From contig CATXUX010000006.1 of the NCBI GenBank assembly GCA_958402795.1, positions 1 to 64,000 of the forward strand: a stretch of 64,000 nucleotides of DNA, written 5' to 3'. The DNA comes from an uncultured Lachnospiraceae bacterium. Lineage in GTDB: Bacteria; Bacillota; Clostridia; Lachnospirales; Lachnospiraceae. Below, in pieces: positions 25,002 through 33,150 of the stretch (positions are counted from its first letter, which is position 1; every line of letters starts with the position of its first letter). Made by a program: the position numbers and the translations under genes. The notes under the pieces were generated by a model. The model was given only the letters and a program-made list of their open reading frames with translations. It had not been told where the DNA came from and searched no databases.

Positions 25002-25610
25002 TTACTCTTCTTCCTGCACGGCATCCCCTCCAAGATACTGCTCTGCGGTTTCCCAGATCTCATCGCGCCCTTGTTTTGTGACCGATGAAAACGGTATGAT
25101 CTTTGTCCCGGGTAAAAGCTGCAGTCCGTTTTTTACTGATTTTATTTGTTTTTGTATCTGGCTTCGCTTCAGTTTATCCAGTTTTGTGGCGATAATGACC
25201 GGTTCAAATCCCTGATATACGATCCAGTCGTACATCATCTTATCGTTTGCCGACGGATCATGGCGGATATCAATCAGCAGAAATACTACCTTGAGCTGTT
25301 TTGAGCCATGCAGATACCGTTCGATCAGTTTCCCCCACTGTTCTTTCTCCTTCTCCGATACTTTCGCGTACCCGTATCCAGGCAGGTCCACCAGATACAG
25401 TTCCTCATTGATATTATAAAAATTGATCGTCTGTGTCTTGCCCGGCGTCGCGGAAATCCTTGCGTAGGATTTCCGGTTCATCAGTGCGTTGATCAGCGAG
25501 GATTTCCCCACATTCGATTTTCCGGCAAATGCAATCTCCGGCAATGTATTGTCCGGCAGTTTACTCGTAATTCCACAGACCGTCTCCAGATTTACATTTT
25601 TTATAACCAT
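25002..25610 (-). CDS. engB: Ribosome biogenesis GTPase EngB/YsxC
   Basis: A 202-aa GTPase needed for late 50S subunit assembly. The G1 motif GKSNVGKSSLIN, G3 DLPGYGYAKV and G4 ATKLDKLKR are all present. It lies 23 bp downstream of lon on the same strand, the conserved Firmicutes order clpX-lon-engB. AGGAG is 6 bases before the ATG. Confidence 0.95.
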   Translation of the reverse strand: MVIKNVNLETVCGITSKLPDNTLPEIAFAGKSNVGKSSLINALMNRKSYARISATPGKTQTINFYNINEELYLVDLPGYGYAKVSEKEKEQWGKLIERYLHGSKQLKVVFLLIDIRHDPSANDKMMYDWIVYQGFEPVIIATKLDKLKRSQIQKQIKSVKNGLQLLPGTKIIPFSSVTKQGRDEIWETAEQYLGGDAVQEEE

Positions 25611-25633
25611 GCTCTACTCCTGTTTCGTATATT

Positions 25634-27955
25634 TTACTCGTTTACCAGCGCAGCTTTCAGCACTTCATCCATGTTTTCGACCGGAAGGATCTCAAGACCT
25701 TTCGTAATCTCCTGCGCCAGTTCGGCTACGTCCGCCAGATTTTTCTTCGGGACAAGCACCGTTTGAATTCCTGCATTTTTTGCAGCGAGCAGTTTTTCTT
25801 TCAGTCCGCCGATCGGAAGGACTCGTCCGCGCAGCGTCACTTCCCCGGTCATCGCCAGATCTGCCCGGACTTTTTTGTGCGTAATGGCGGACAAGATTGC
25901 CGTCGCCATCGTGATTCCCGCCGACGGACCGTCTTTGGGCACTGCTCCTTCCGGAATATGTACATGAATATCATGCTTTTCGAAGAAATCTTCCGGAATT
26001 TCATACCCTGCACTGACAGAACGGATATAGCTGATCCCGGTTTCGGCGGATTCTTTCATCACATCTCCAAGCTGTCCGGTCAGCAATACCTCACCTTTCC
26101 CCGGCATCACATTTACCTCGATCTGAAGTGTGTCGCCGCCTACACTGGTCCATGCCAGTCCGCGGACAATCCCGACTTCGTCTGCCGCATTTGCCATCTG
26201 ATATGTATATTTTTCTTTTCCAAGATATTTATGCAGATTTTTTTCCGTAATCTTGATCTTGTCCTGATCTGTTGTCAGCAGTTCTTTCGCAGTCTTGCGG
26301 CAGATATTCCCGATTTCGCGTTCCATCTGCCGCACCCCGGCTTCTTTCGTATAGTTCTCCGCGATCTTCCAGACTGCCTGCCGGCTGAAGGAAAGCATCT
26401 GCGGCGTAAGGCCGTGCTTTTCAAGCTGTTTTGGAATCAGATGTTCCAGTGCGATATGCATCTTCTCGTTATCTGTGTAGCTGCTCACCTCGATCACTTC
26501 CATCCGGTCCAGCAGCGGGCGCGGGATAGACTGCAGTGTATTCGCCGTCGTAATGAACAGTACCTCTGACAGATCCAGCGGCACTTCCAGGTAATGATCC
26601 CGGAACTTCTGGTTCTGTTCACTGTCCAGCACTTCCAGCAGGGCCGAAAACGTATCGCCCTTGTAATCTGTACTGACTTTGTCAATCTCGTCGAGCAGCA
26701 TGACCGGGTTTTTCACTCCGGCAGTACGGATTCCGTTTGCGATCCGTCCGAGCATGGCGCCCACATATGTTTTGCGGTGTCCGCGTATCTCCGCCTCATC
26801 GCGCACTCCGCCGAGAGAGATCCGGACATATGGTCGCTCCAGCGCCCTCGCCAGTGATTTTGCAATGGAAGTTTTCCCTGTTCCGGGCGGTCCCACAAGG
26901 CAGAGGATCGGACTGTCTCCTTTCTTCGTCAGCGAACGTACCGCAAGAAATTCCAGCACCCGTTCTTTCACTTGTTCGAGTCCGTAATGGTCTTCCTCTA
27001 AAATTGCTTCGGCACGTGCCAGATCCTCATTTCCCTGCGCGGTCTTATTCCATGGCATCTCCAGGATCGTCTCAATGTAGGTCCGGATCACGCCGTTCTC
27101 TGCCGGACTGTTCATCGAACTTTTAAACCGGCTGATTTCTTTTTTCAGTTTCTCTTTCACTTCTTCCTGCGCGTCCAGCGCTTCTGCCGCTTTCTCAAAT
27201 TCCTCCGCATCCGAAATCGTCGTATCCTCGCCTAATTCTTCCCGGATCAGTTTCAGTTGTTCCCGCAGAATATATTCCCGCTGATGTTTATCCACCCGTT
27301 CTTTCACCTTTGTCTGGATTTCTTCCTTGATATCCATGATCTGCGTCTCATTGACCAGCTTAAATGCTAATGTCTCGTACCGGCTCCAGAAATCTGTCTG
27401 GCTCAGAATATCCTGCTGGTCTGTATAATTGAGCGGAATATTTGCCGCGATCTCATTTACCAGCTTTTTCAGTCCTTTTGTTTCCAGAATACGGGCAACG
27501 GATTCCTTGGACATCTTTCCGCATTTCGACGCGTACTCCACGAACATGTCTTTCAGTCCGCGCTCCATCGCCTGTCCGTTCACATCATTCGGGATTGTTA
27601 CTTCATCGTCATCCACGGTTTCCACTTCAACGCGGATATACGGTTCCGTACAGGTCACTTCTTTTAGGATTCCCCTTGTTTCTCCCTGCACAAGAACACG
27701 CAGGATGTGCTTCGGCAGCTTCATGATCTGCTTGATCGTGCCGACTGTTCCGACTTCGTACAGATCTTCCTGCCCCGGATTCTCTGTGTCAATTTCCCGC
27801 TGTGTCACCAGAAATATCTTCTGTCCCTCCGTCATCGCTTCCTGCACGGCGGCAATCGAGCGGTCACGGCTGATATCGAAATGTACGATCATCTCCGGCA
27901 TGATCGTCATTCCCCGCAAAGCCACCGCCGGAAGGTTCCACCTTTCTTTTTCCAT
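25634..27955 (-). CDS. lon: ATP-dependent protease La (Lon)
   Basis: A 773-aa AAA+ serine protease degrading misfolded and regulatory proteins in the cytoplasm. It has an N-terminal substrate domain (PAVALRGMTIMPEMIVHFDI), a central coiled coil and an AAA+ module with Walker A GPPGTGKTSIAKS and Walker B VMLLDEIDKV. The C-terminal protease domain has the Ser in KDGPSAGITMA and the Lys in GGLKEKLLAA. GGGAGG lies 7 bases before the ATG. It follows clpX after a probable terminator. Confidence 0.96.
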   Translation of the reverse strand: MEKERWNLPAVALRGMTIMPEMIVHFDISRDRSIAAVQEAMTEGQKIFLVTQREIDTENPGQEDLYEVGTVGTIKQIMKLPKHILRVLVQGETRGILKEVTCTEPYIRVEVETVDDDEVTIPNDVNGQAMERGLKDMFVEYASKCGKMSKESVARILETKGLKKLVNEIAANIPLNYTDQQDILSQTDFWSRYETLAFKLVNETQIMDIKEEIQTKVKERVDKHQREYILREQLKLIREELGEDTTISDAEEFEKAAEALDAQEEVKEKLKKEISRFKSSMNSPAENGVIRTYIETILEMPWNKTAQGNEDLARAEAILEEDHYGLEQVKERVLEFLAVRSLTKKGDSPILCLVGPPGTGKTSIAKSLARALERPYVRISLGGVRDEAEIRGHRKTYVGAMLGRIANGIRTAGVKNPVMLLDEIDKVSTDYKGDTFSALLEVLDSEQNQKFRDHYLEVPLDLSEVLFITTANTLQSIPRPLLDRMEVIEVSSYTDNEKMHIALEHLIPKQLEKHGLTPQMLSFSRQAVWKIAENYTKEAGVRQMEREIGNICRKTAKELLTTDQDKIKITEKNLHKYLGKEKYTYQMANAADEVGIVRGLAWTSVGGDTLQIEVNVMPGKGEVLLTGQLGDVMKESAETGISYIRSVSAGYEIPEDFFEKHDIHVHIPEGAVPKDGPSAGITMATAILSAITHKKVRADLAMTGEVTLRGRVLPIGGLKEKLLAAKNAGIQTVLVPKKNLADVAELAQEITKGLEILPVENMDEVLKAALVNE

Positions 27956-27975
27956 CTTGTATCCTCCCGCTATGA

Positions 27976-28013
27976 TTAAAAAGACGGATACCCCACATTT
28001 GCAAGTACCCGCC
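27976..28013 (-). terminator. Probable clpX terminator / attenuator before lon
   Basis: On the minus strand GGCGGGTAC pairs (with G-U wobbles) with GTATCCGTC across a 12-base loop and is followed by TTTTTAAT. It lies in the 65-bp clpX-lon gap and may reduce readthrough into lon. Confidence 0.55.
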
Positions 28014-28020
28014 TCTGGTT

Positions 28021-29295
28021 TTATGCACTTTCAGATGTTAAAAATGACTGGCGTTCTTCTCCGTCGCGCTCATACAGCGGCTTTCCGGTCCCTTTCACAA
28101 CATCTTTCGTGATTCTGCATTCTTTAATTGTCTCATCTGAAGGCACGATAAACATCGTGTCCATCATAATATTTTCCATGATCGCCCGCAATCCTCTGGC
28201 TCCCGTTTTACGTGAGAGTGTCGTCTCTGCGATCTCTGTCAGCGCTTCCCGGTCAAACACCAGCTTCACGCCATCAAGTTCCAGTAATTTCTGGTACTGT
28301 TTCACCAGAGAATTCTTCGGCTCCGTAAGGATCCGGATCAACGCTTTTTTATCCAGTGTATCCAGTGATACAACAACCGGAAGTCTTCCCACCAGCTCCG
28401 GGATCAGACCGAATTTCACAAGGTCCTGCGGAAGTGTCTGTCTCAGCAGTACGTCCATATCGTATTCATGTTCTTTTGCAATCTCAGAATTGAATCCGAT
28501 CGACTTTTTATCGAGACGTGTCTCTATGATCTTATCGATTCCCTCAAACGCGCCTCCGCAGATAAATAAGATGTTCGTCGTATCAATCTGGATCATCTCC
28601 TGCTGCGGGTGCTTTCTTCCGCCCTGCGGCGGTACCGATGCAGTCGTTCCTTCCACAATCTTCAGAAGTGCCTGCTGTACACCCTCTCCGGATACGTCTC
28701 TGGTAATCGATGTATTTTCAGATTTACGTGTAATTTTATCAATTTCATCAATATAAATGATTCCATGTTCCGCCCGTTCAATATCGCCGTCTGCAGCCTG
28801 GATCAGCTTCAGAAGAATATTCTCTACGTCGTCTCCCACATACCCTGCTTCCGTCAGCGTTGTAGCGTCCGCGATCGCAAACGGAACGTTCAGAATCCTC
28901 GCAAGTGTCTGGGCAAGAAGTGTCTTTCCGCTTCCCGTCGGTCCCAGCATCAGAATGTTGCTCTTCTGCAGTTCCACATCGTCCTGACCTTCTCCTGCCA
29001 GAATTCGTTTGTAATGATTATAAACCGACACAGCGAGCACTTTCTTTGCCTCATCCTGTCCGATCACATAGTCATCAAGCATTTCCTTGATCTCTTCCGG
29101 CGTCAGAAGATTGATATCGTCGTAGCGGTCTCCTTCATCGTACTCGAATTCCTCCTCCAGGATCTCGGAACACACTGCGATACACTCATCGCAGATATAC
29201 GCTCCGTTCGGTCCTGCGATCAGCTTGTTGACCTGTGCCTGTGATTTGTAACAGAAAGAACATCTGACTGTATCATCAATCATTTTCCCTGCCAT
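28021..29295 (-). CDS. clpX: ATP-dependent Clp protease ATP-binding subunit ClpX
   Basis: A 424-aa AAA+ unfoldase that feeds ClpP. The N-terminal zinc domain has CSFCYKSQ and CDECIAVC (C4 type), Walker A is GPTGSGKTLLAQ, Walker B IIYIDEIDKI, and the ClpP-contacting IGF-like loop region follows KSIGFNSEIA. The pore loop sequence GYVGDDVENIL is present. GAGGTG precedes the ATG. A 106-bp structured gap separates it from clpP. Confidence 0.96.
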   Translation of the reverse strand: MAGKMIDDTVRCSFCYKSQAQVNKLIAGPNGAYICDECIAVCSEILEEEFEYDEGDRYDDINLLTPEEIKEMLDDYVIGQDEAKKVLAVSVYNHYKRILAGEGQDDVELQKSNILMLGPTGSGKTLLAQTLARILNVPFAIADATTLTEAGYVGDDVENILLKLIQAADGDIERAEHGIIYIDEIDKITRKSENTSITRDVSGEGVQQALLKIVEGTTASVPPQGGRKHPQQEMIQIDTTNILFICGGAFEGIDKIIETRLDKKSIGFNSEIAKEHEYDMDVLLRQTLPQDLVKFGLIPELVGRLPVVVSLDTLDKKALIRILTEPKNSLVKQYQKLLELDGVKLVFDREALTEIAETTLSRKTGARGLRAIMENIMMDTMFIVPSDETIKECRITKDVVKGTGKPLYERDGEERQSFLTSESA

Positions 29296-29334
29296 AATCT
29301 GTTCACCTCATATTGCCTTTCTTCATGATCATAC

Positions 29335-29394
29335 CCCGGCAGAACAGTTCCGGCCACATTGTGACCGGAACCCTGCGCTGCCTCCTCTGCCGGG
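29335..29394. other. Large stem-loop between clpP and clpX
   Basis: Outer arms CCCGGCAGA (29335-29343) and TCTGCCGGG (29386-29394) are perfectly complementary. Within them GTTCCGGCCAC (29347-29357) pairs with GTGACCGGAAC (29361-29371) with one mismatch. No U tract follows, so this is more likely an RNA processing, stability or partial-attenuation structure than a full terminator. Confidence 0.6.
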
Positions 29395-29401
29395 AAAATA
29401 C

Positions 29402-29983
29402 TTAATGTTTGGCAATCACTTCGTCGATCAGTCCGTACTCCTTTGCTTCCATAGCGGACATGAAATTATCCCGCTCTGTGTCAGCCTGAATGACCTCAAG
29501 CGGCTTCCCGGTGTTCGCCGCCAGAATCTCATTTAACTTCTGACGGGTTCTCAGGATATGATCCGCGGCGATCTGGATCTCTGTTGCCTGTCCCTGCGTA
29601 CCGCCGGACGGCTGATGGATCATGATCTCCGCATTAGGAAGTGCAAACCGCTTTCCCTTTGCTCCGCCGGAAAGCAGGAATGCCCCCATGCTTGCAGCCA
29701 TTCCCATACACACTGTGGACACATCGCACTTGATGTACTGCATCGTGTCATAAATCGCCATCCCCGCAGTCACGGAACCGCCCGGACTGTTGATGTAAAG
29801 CTGGATGTCCTTATTCGGATCATCTGCCTCAAGGAACAGAAGCTGTGCGACCACGATATTTGCGGACGTATCATTGACTTCTTCTCCCAGAAATACGATT
29901 CTGTCCTGTAACAGCCTTGAATAAATGTCGTAAGAGCGTTCTCCCCGGCTTGTCTGTTCAACGACATATGGTACTAAACTCAT
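29402..29983 (-). CDS. clpP: ATP-dependent Clp protease proteolytic subunit ClpP
   Basis: A 193-aa serine protease forming the tetradecameric chamber used by ClpX. The catalytic triad is visible as Ser98 (MGMAASMGAF), His123 (MIHQPSGG) and Asp near residue 172 (ERDNFMS). MSLVPYVVEQTSRGER is the typical start. It follows tig by 20 bp, as is usual in Firmicutes. The AAGGGAG site is about 12 bases from the ATG. Confidence 0.97.
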   Translation of the reverse strand: MSLVPYVVEQTSRGERSYDIYSRLLQDRIVFLGEEVNDTSANIVVAQLLFLEADDPNKDIQLYINSPGGSVTAGMAIYDTMQYIKCDVSTVCMGMAASMGAFLLSGGAKGKRFALPNAEIMIHQPSGGTQGQATEIQIAADHILRTRQKLNEILAANTGKPLEVIQADTERDNFMSAMEAKEYGLIDEVIAKH

Positions 29984-30003
29984 AAATTAAAACAGCTCCC
30001 TTC

Positions 30004-31320
30004 TTATTCCTGCGGTGCTTCCTCTGTCTTCGGATCTGTCTCTACCGCAGTATCTACGAGCAGGTCTACCGCCATCTGCACCGCAATATCCTCTTTCATC
30101 TGCTTCTTCTCTTCATCGCCCATGTACTCTTTCAGCTTTTCTACTTCCATCTGGTACATATCTGCCATCTTCTGCAGTTCTTCCTCCAGACGCTCATCAG
30201 ACGCTTCCAGGTTCTCTGCCTTTGCGATCTCCTCAAGAACCAGTCTCGTCTGGATCCGCTTCAGCGCCTGCGGACGGAACTCATCGAGCATCTGCTGCTG
30301 CGTCAGTCCTGTAAACTGGAAATACTGCTCTACGGTAAGTCCCTGCTGCTGGATACGGCGTGCGAAATCATCTGCCATCTGATCTGTCTGCAGATCGATC
30401 ATCGGATCCGGAATATCCATCTGTGCGTTCTCGATCGCCTTGTCTACCGCCTGGTTTTCTTTCTTTTCCTTTGCATCTGCTTCTTTTCTCTCACGGAGCT
30501 TTTTCTCTACCTCCGCTTTGTATTCATCCAGTGTCTCGCACTCGGATACATCCGAAGCAAATTCATCATCCAGCTCCGGCAGTTCCTTTGCTTTGATTGC
30601 ATGAACCGTGCATTTGAACACCGCATCCTTACCAGCAAGCTCTGCCGCCTGATAGTCTGCCGGGAATGTCACGTTTACCTCGGTCTCTTTGTCAATCTCA
30701 GCGCCGATCAACTGCTCTTCAAATCCCGGGATGAAAGAACCGGAACCGATCGTCAGCGGATAATCGGTACCCTTGCCGCCTTCAAACGCCTCTCCGTCAA
30801 CAAATCCTTCAAAATCAAGCGTTACGATATCCTTATCCTGAACCGGACGGTCTGTTACCTCGATCGTTCTCGCGTTGCGCTCGCGCTCCTGATCGATCTC
30901 GTGCGCTACTTCTTCTTCGGTCACTTCTACCGTCTGCCGGTCCACTTCCAGTCCTTTATATTCCCCGAGCGTCACTTCCGGTCTTACCGCTACTTCTGCG
31001 GTAAAAATGAACGGTTTTCCCTTCTCCAACTGTACAACATCAATCTCCGGACGGGAAGAAATCTCCAGTTCACACTCGTCATACGCTTTTCCGTATGCAT
31101 CTGAAACCATGTGGTTCGCCGCATCCTCATAGAACACTTCCGGTCCGTACATCTTTTCGATGACCTGACGCGGAACCTTGCCCTTACGGAAGCCTGCGAT
31201 ATTGAAATTTTTGCGTTCTTTTAAATAGGAAGCCTGAATCGCTTTTTCTACTTCCTCCGCCGGAACCTCAATCGTCAGCTTTGCCATATTATGCTCCAGC
31301 TTTTCTACCTGTAAACTCAT
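30004..31320 (-). CDS. tig: Trigger factor
   Basis: Ribosome-bound chaperone and peptidyl-prolyl isomerase, 438 aa from the ATG at 31320 (MSLQVEKLEHNMAKLTI), with AAGGAGG 10 bases upstream; the longer frame lacks a site. The ribosome-docking signature GFRKGKVPRQVIEKMYG is near residue 43, the FKBP domain includes VTLDFEGFVDGEAFEGG, and the C-terminal chaperone arms are acidic and helical. It heads the tig-clpP-clpX unit. Confidence 0.96.
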   Translation of the reverse strand: MSLQVEKLEHNMAKLTIEVPAEEVEKAIQASYLKERKNFNIAGFRKGKVPRQVIEKMYGPEVFYEDAANHMVSDAYGKAYDECELEISSRPEIDVVQLEKGKPFIFTAEVAVRPEVTLGEYKGLEVDRQTVEVTEEEVAHEIDQERERNARTIEVTDRPVQDKDIVTLDFEGFVDGEAFEGGKGTDYPLTIGSGSFIPGFEEQLIGAEIDKETEVNVTFPADYQAAELAGKDAVFKCTVHAIKAKELPELDDEFASDVSECETLDEYKAEVEKKLRERKEADAKEKKENQAVDKAIENAQMDIPDPMIDLQTDQMADDFARRIQQQGLTVEQYFQFTGLTQQQMLDEFRPQALKRIQTRLVLEEIAKAENLEASDERLEEELQKMADMYQMEVEKLKEYMGDEEKKQMKEDIAVQMAVDLLVDTAVETDPKTEEAPQE

Positions 31321-31399
31321 TTCTAAATTTCCTCCTTGCTTTGGTATCACAGTCCGCCTCAGTTTTATGCTCCGGTCAGACTGTTGCATTTACTATCAC

Positions 31400-31423
31400 A
31401 AAAAGAATGCGCCATGCGCACTC
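31400..31423 (-). terminator. Terminator after the DJ-1/PfpI gene
   Basis: On the minus strand GAGTGCGC-ATG-GCGCATTC (8-bp stem with one G-U pair) is followed by TTTTT. It lies about 27 bases past the stop of the DJ-1 gene and before tig. Confidence 0.75.
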
Positions 31424-31449
31424 ATAATCATTATGCAAGTATATCACAC

Positions 31450-32037
31450 TCACTTCGGGATTTCCAGTACTTTTTCATAAAGTATTGATTTTCCGATCTT
31501 TTCCGCTGTTTCCTTTCCGCAGAGCAGCTCTGTCAGGCGCAGCGCAAACGGAATCGCCGCCCCCATTCCCCTGCCCGTGGTAATATGCCCGTCTGTTACA
31601 ACCGGATCATACAGCACCTCGGCAGCGTCCAGTTTCTCCTCAAACGACGGATAACAGCACGCCTTTTTTCCACGCAGCAGTCCAAGTCCTCCCAGCACGC
31701 TTGGCGCCGCACAGATCGCCGCGATCTGCTTTTCTTCTCTGTCAAATGCCAGAAGAAGCTCTCTGAGTCCTTCATGTTCCTGCAGATGTGTCGTCCCCGG
31801 AAGTCCGCCCGGAAGTACAAGCATCCCGGTCTCTGAAAAATCAGCTTCTTCAAACGTCTCGTCAGCCATGATACCGATCCCATGTGCCCCCTGCACCTGT
31901 CTGCTTCCTGTGACAGAGACCATCGAAACCTCCACGTTTGCCCTGCGCAGGATATCCACCACCGTGAGTCCCTCTATCTCCTCCAGACCATCTGCCAGAA
32001 AAACACTGACCTTTTTTGTTCCCTGATTCATTTCCAT
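31450..32037 (-). CDS. DJ-1/PfpI family protein (YajL-like)
   Basis: A 195-aa single-domain member of the DJ-1 superfamily. The reactive cysteine is in AAICAAPSVLGGLGLL at the nucleophile elbow, with LPGGLPGTTHL before it and VTDGHITTGRGMGAAIPFAL near the end. Members act as protein or metabolite repair (deglycase-like) or redox-response proteins; the exact role is unsettled. I prefer the ATG at 32037, since GAGGAG is then 9 bases upstream; an earlier ATG at 32046 abuts the site. It is divergent from a CYTH gene across a long palindrome. Confidence 0.8.
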   Translation of the reverse strand: MEMNQGTKKVSVFLADGLEEIEGLTVVDILRRANVEVSMVSVTGSRQVQGAHGIGIMADETFEEADFSETGMLVLPGGLPGTTHLQEHEGLRELLLAFDREEKQIAAICAAPSVLGGLGLLRGKKACCYPSFEEKLDAAEVLYDPVVTDGHITTGRGMGAAIPFALRLTELLCGKETAEKIGKSILYEKVLEIPK

Positions 32038-32084
32038 GCCTTTCATCTCCTCTATCTCTGTTCATGATGCAAGTGTACCAGAAT

Positions 32085-32115
32085 CAATTCAGGATTGCAA
32101 TGCAATCCTGAATTG
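32085..32115. promoter_or_regulatory. 31-bp palindrome between divergent DJ-1 and CYTH genes
   Basis: CAATTCAGGATTGCA (32085-32099) and its exact reverse complement (32101-32115) flank a single A. Each half contains a TTGCA sequence that could be a -35 element; on the plus strand TTGCAA (32095-32100), 18 bases and TATGAT (32119-32124) form a plausible CYTH promoter. A dimeric regulator could bind here and control both genes. Confidence 0.55.
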
Positions 32116-32142
32116 TAGTATGATAATGTATGAGGAGGAATC

Positions 32143-32595
32143 ATGATGGAGATAGAACGCAAGTACCTGATTGACAAAGAAAAACTACCCTTTTCCCCGG
32201 AAGATTACCCCTGCCGCCACATCGAGCAGGGATATCTGTGTACCGAACCTGTGGTACGCATACGCCGGGACAATGAAGAGTATGTTCTGACTTACAAATC
32301 CAAAGGACTCATGGTACGGGAGGAATACAATCTTCCTCTCACCAAAGAGGCGTACGTCCATTTACGGGAAAAAGTGGATGGACAGATCATCACCAAGGAC
32401 CGTTATGTCATTCCGCTTGACTGTGGACTGCACGTAGAGCTTGACCGGTTTCTCGGAAACCTTGCAGGACTTCTTCTTGCCGAAGTTGAATTTCCGGATG
32501 AGGATTCTGCGAACCGTTTCCGGCCGCCCGCCTGGTTTGGAGAGGATGTCACCTTTTCTTCCGCGTACCACAACAATACACTGAGCCGCCTGTAG
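32143..32595 (+). CDS. CYTH domain protein
   Basis: A 150-aa protein starting MMEIERKYLI, the EXEXK-type signature of the CYTH (adenylyl cyclase class IV / thiamine triphosphatase) superfamily. Basic and acidic residues lining the tunnel are seen in VRIRRD, YVLTYKSKG, VREEYNLPL and LLLAEVEFPDE. Bacterial members mostly hydrolyse inorganic triphosphate or thiamine triphosphate. GAGGAGG precedes two adjacent ATGs at 32143 and 32146, and either may be used. Which phosphate substrate is used is unknown. Confidence 0.82.
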   Translation: MMEIERKYLIDKEKLPFSPEDYPCRHIEQGYLCTEPVVRIRRDNEEYVLTYKSKGLMVREEYNLPLTKEAYVHLREKVDGQIITKDRYVIPLDCGLHVELDRFLGNLAGLLLAEVEFPDEDSANRFRPPAWFGEDVTFSSAYHNNTLSRL

Positions 32596-32675
32596 TTTCT
32601 TGTTTCGTAAACGATTGATTGCATTTTGCTTTTCTGCGATGTTACGTTGCATACAATCTTTTTCGCAGGGTAAAT

Positions 32676-32684
32676 TGGTATAAT
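32676..32684 (+). promoter_or_regulatory. Extended -10 promoter of the XRE gene
   Basis: TGG-TATAAT (32676-32684) is a perfect -10 with an extended TGn; no good -35 was seen. It lies about 50 bp before the GTG start of the regulator. Confidence 0.5.
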
Positions 32685-32735
32685 GTAGGAAGTTTCATGT
32701 ACGACTTTCGATACCCTGTGCAAGGAGGCAGCATC

Positions 32736-33116
32736 GTGGCGAATCTACAACTGACAAGCAATCTGCGCAAATACAGAAAGGCTTTCGGATACACGCAGGA
32801 CAGGCTCAGCGCCCGCCTGAACATTACCCGGCAGACTTACTCCAATTATGAACGTTCCAACCGGATTCCCGATCTGGACCTGCTCATAAAGCTCTGTGAC
32901 ATATACGGGATCACACTGGAGCAGTTGATTCTTCAGCCGTTTAACCAGAACTATGTGATCCGCGAAGATCCGTCTTACGCGCATACTCTTGCAGTAGATG
33001 AAAAAACAAATGATGTGCTTTATATCACGCGCAGCGAAATGGAACTGATCCTGCAGTATCGGGAAAGTTCCGAAGAAACACGCCGGATCATCCGGAAAAT
33101 ACTTGAAGTCAGTTAA
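32736..33116 (+). CDS. XRE-family helix-turn-helix regulator
   Basis: A 126-aa DNA-binding protein with an N-terminal lambda-repressor-like HTH of about 60 residues (LRKYRKAFGYTQDRLSARLN ... TYSNYERSNRIPDLDLL). A C-terminal helical tail follows (SEMELILQYRESSEETRRII), which resembles small regulators of Lachnospiraceae. The start is a GTG at 32736, with AAGGAGG 7 bases upstream; the longer frame covers the promoter and is rejected. Targets are unknown. A strong terminator follows. Confidence 0.8.
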   Translation: MANLQLTSNLRKYRKAFGYTQDRLSARLNITRQTYSNYERSNRIPDLDLLIKLCDIYGITLEQLILQPFNQNYVIREDPSYAHTLAVDEKTNDVLYITRSEMELILQYRESSEETRRIIRKILEVS

Positions 33117-33149
33117 AAAAAGGACAGATTCGTTTTATGGAGTCTGTCC
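33117..33149. terminator. Bidirectional terminator, XRE gene / flippase-like gene
   Basis: GGACAGA and TCTGTCC pair across a 14-base loop. The right side is followed by CTTATTTTTC on the plus strand and the left side by TTTTTTT on the minus strand, so the convergent genes share it. Confidence 0.8.
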
Positions 33150-33150
33150 C

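Noticed and set aside
27429..28112. 227-codon plus-strand open frame opposite lon
   Set aside because: It lies almost wholly antisense to lon and crosses the clpX-lon terminator; no start signals.
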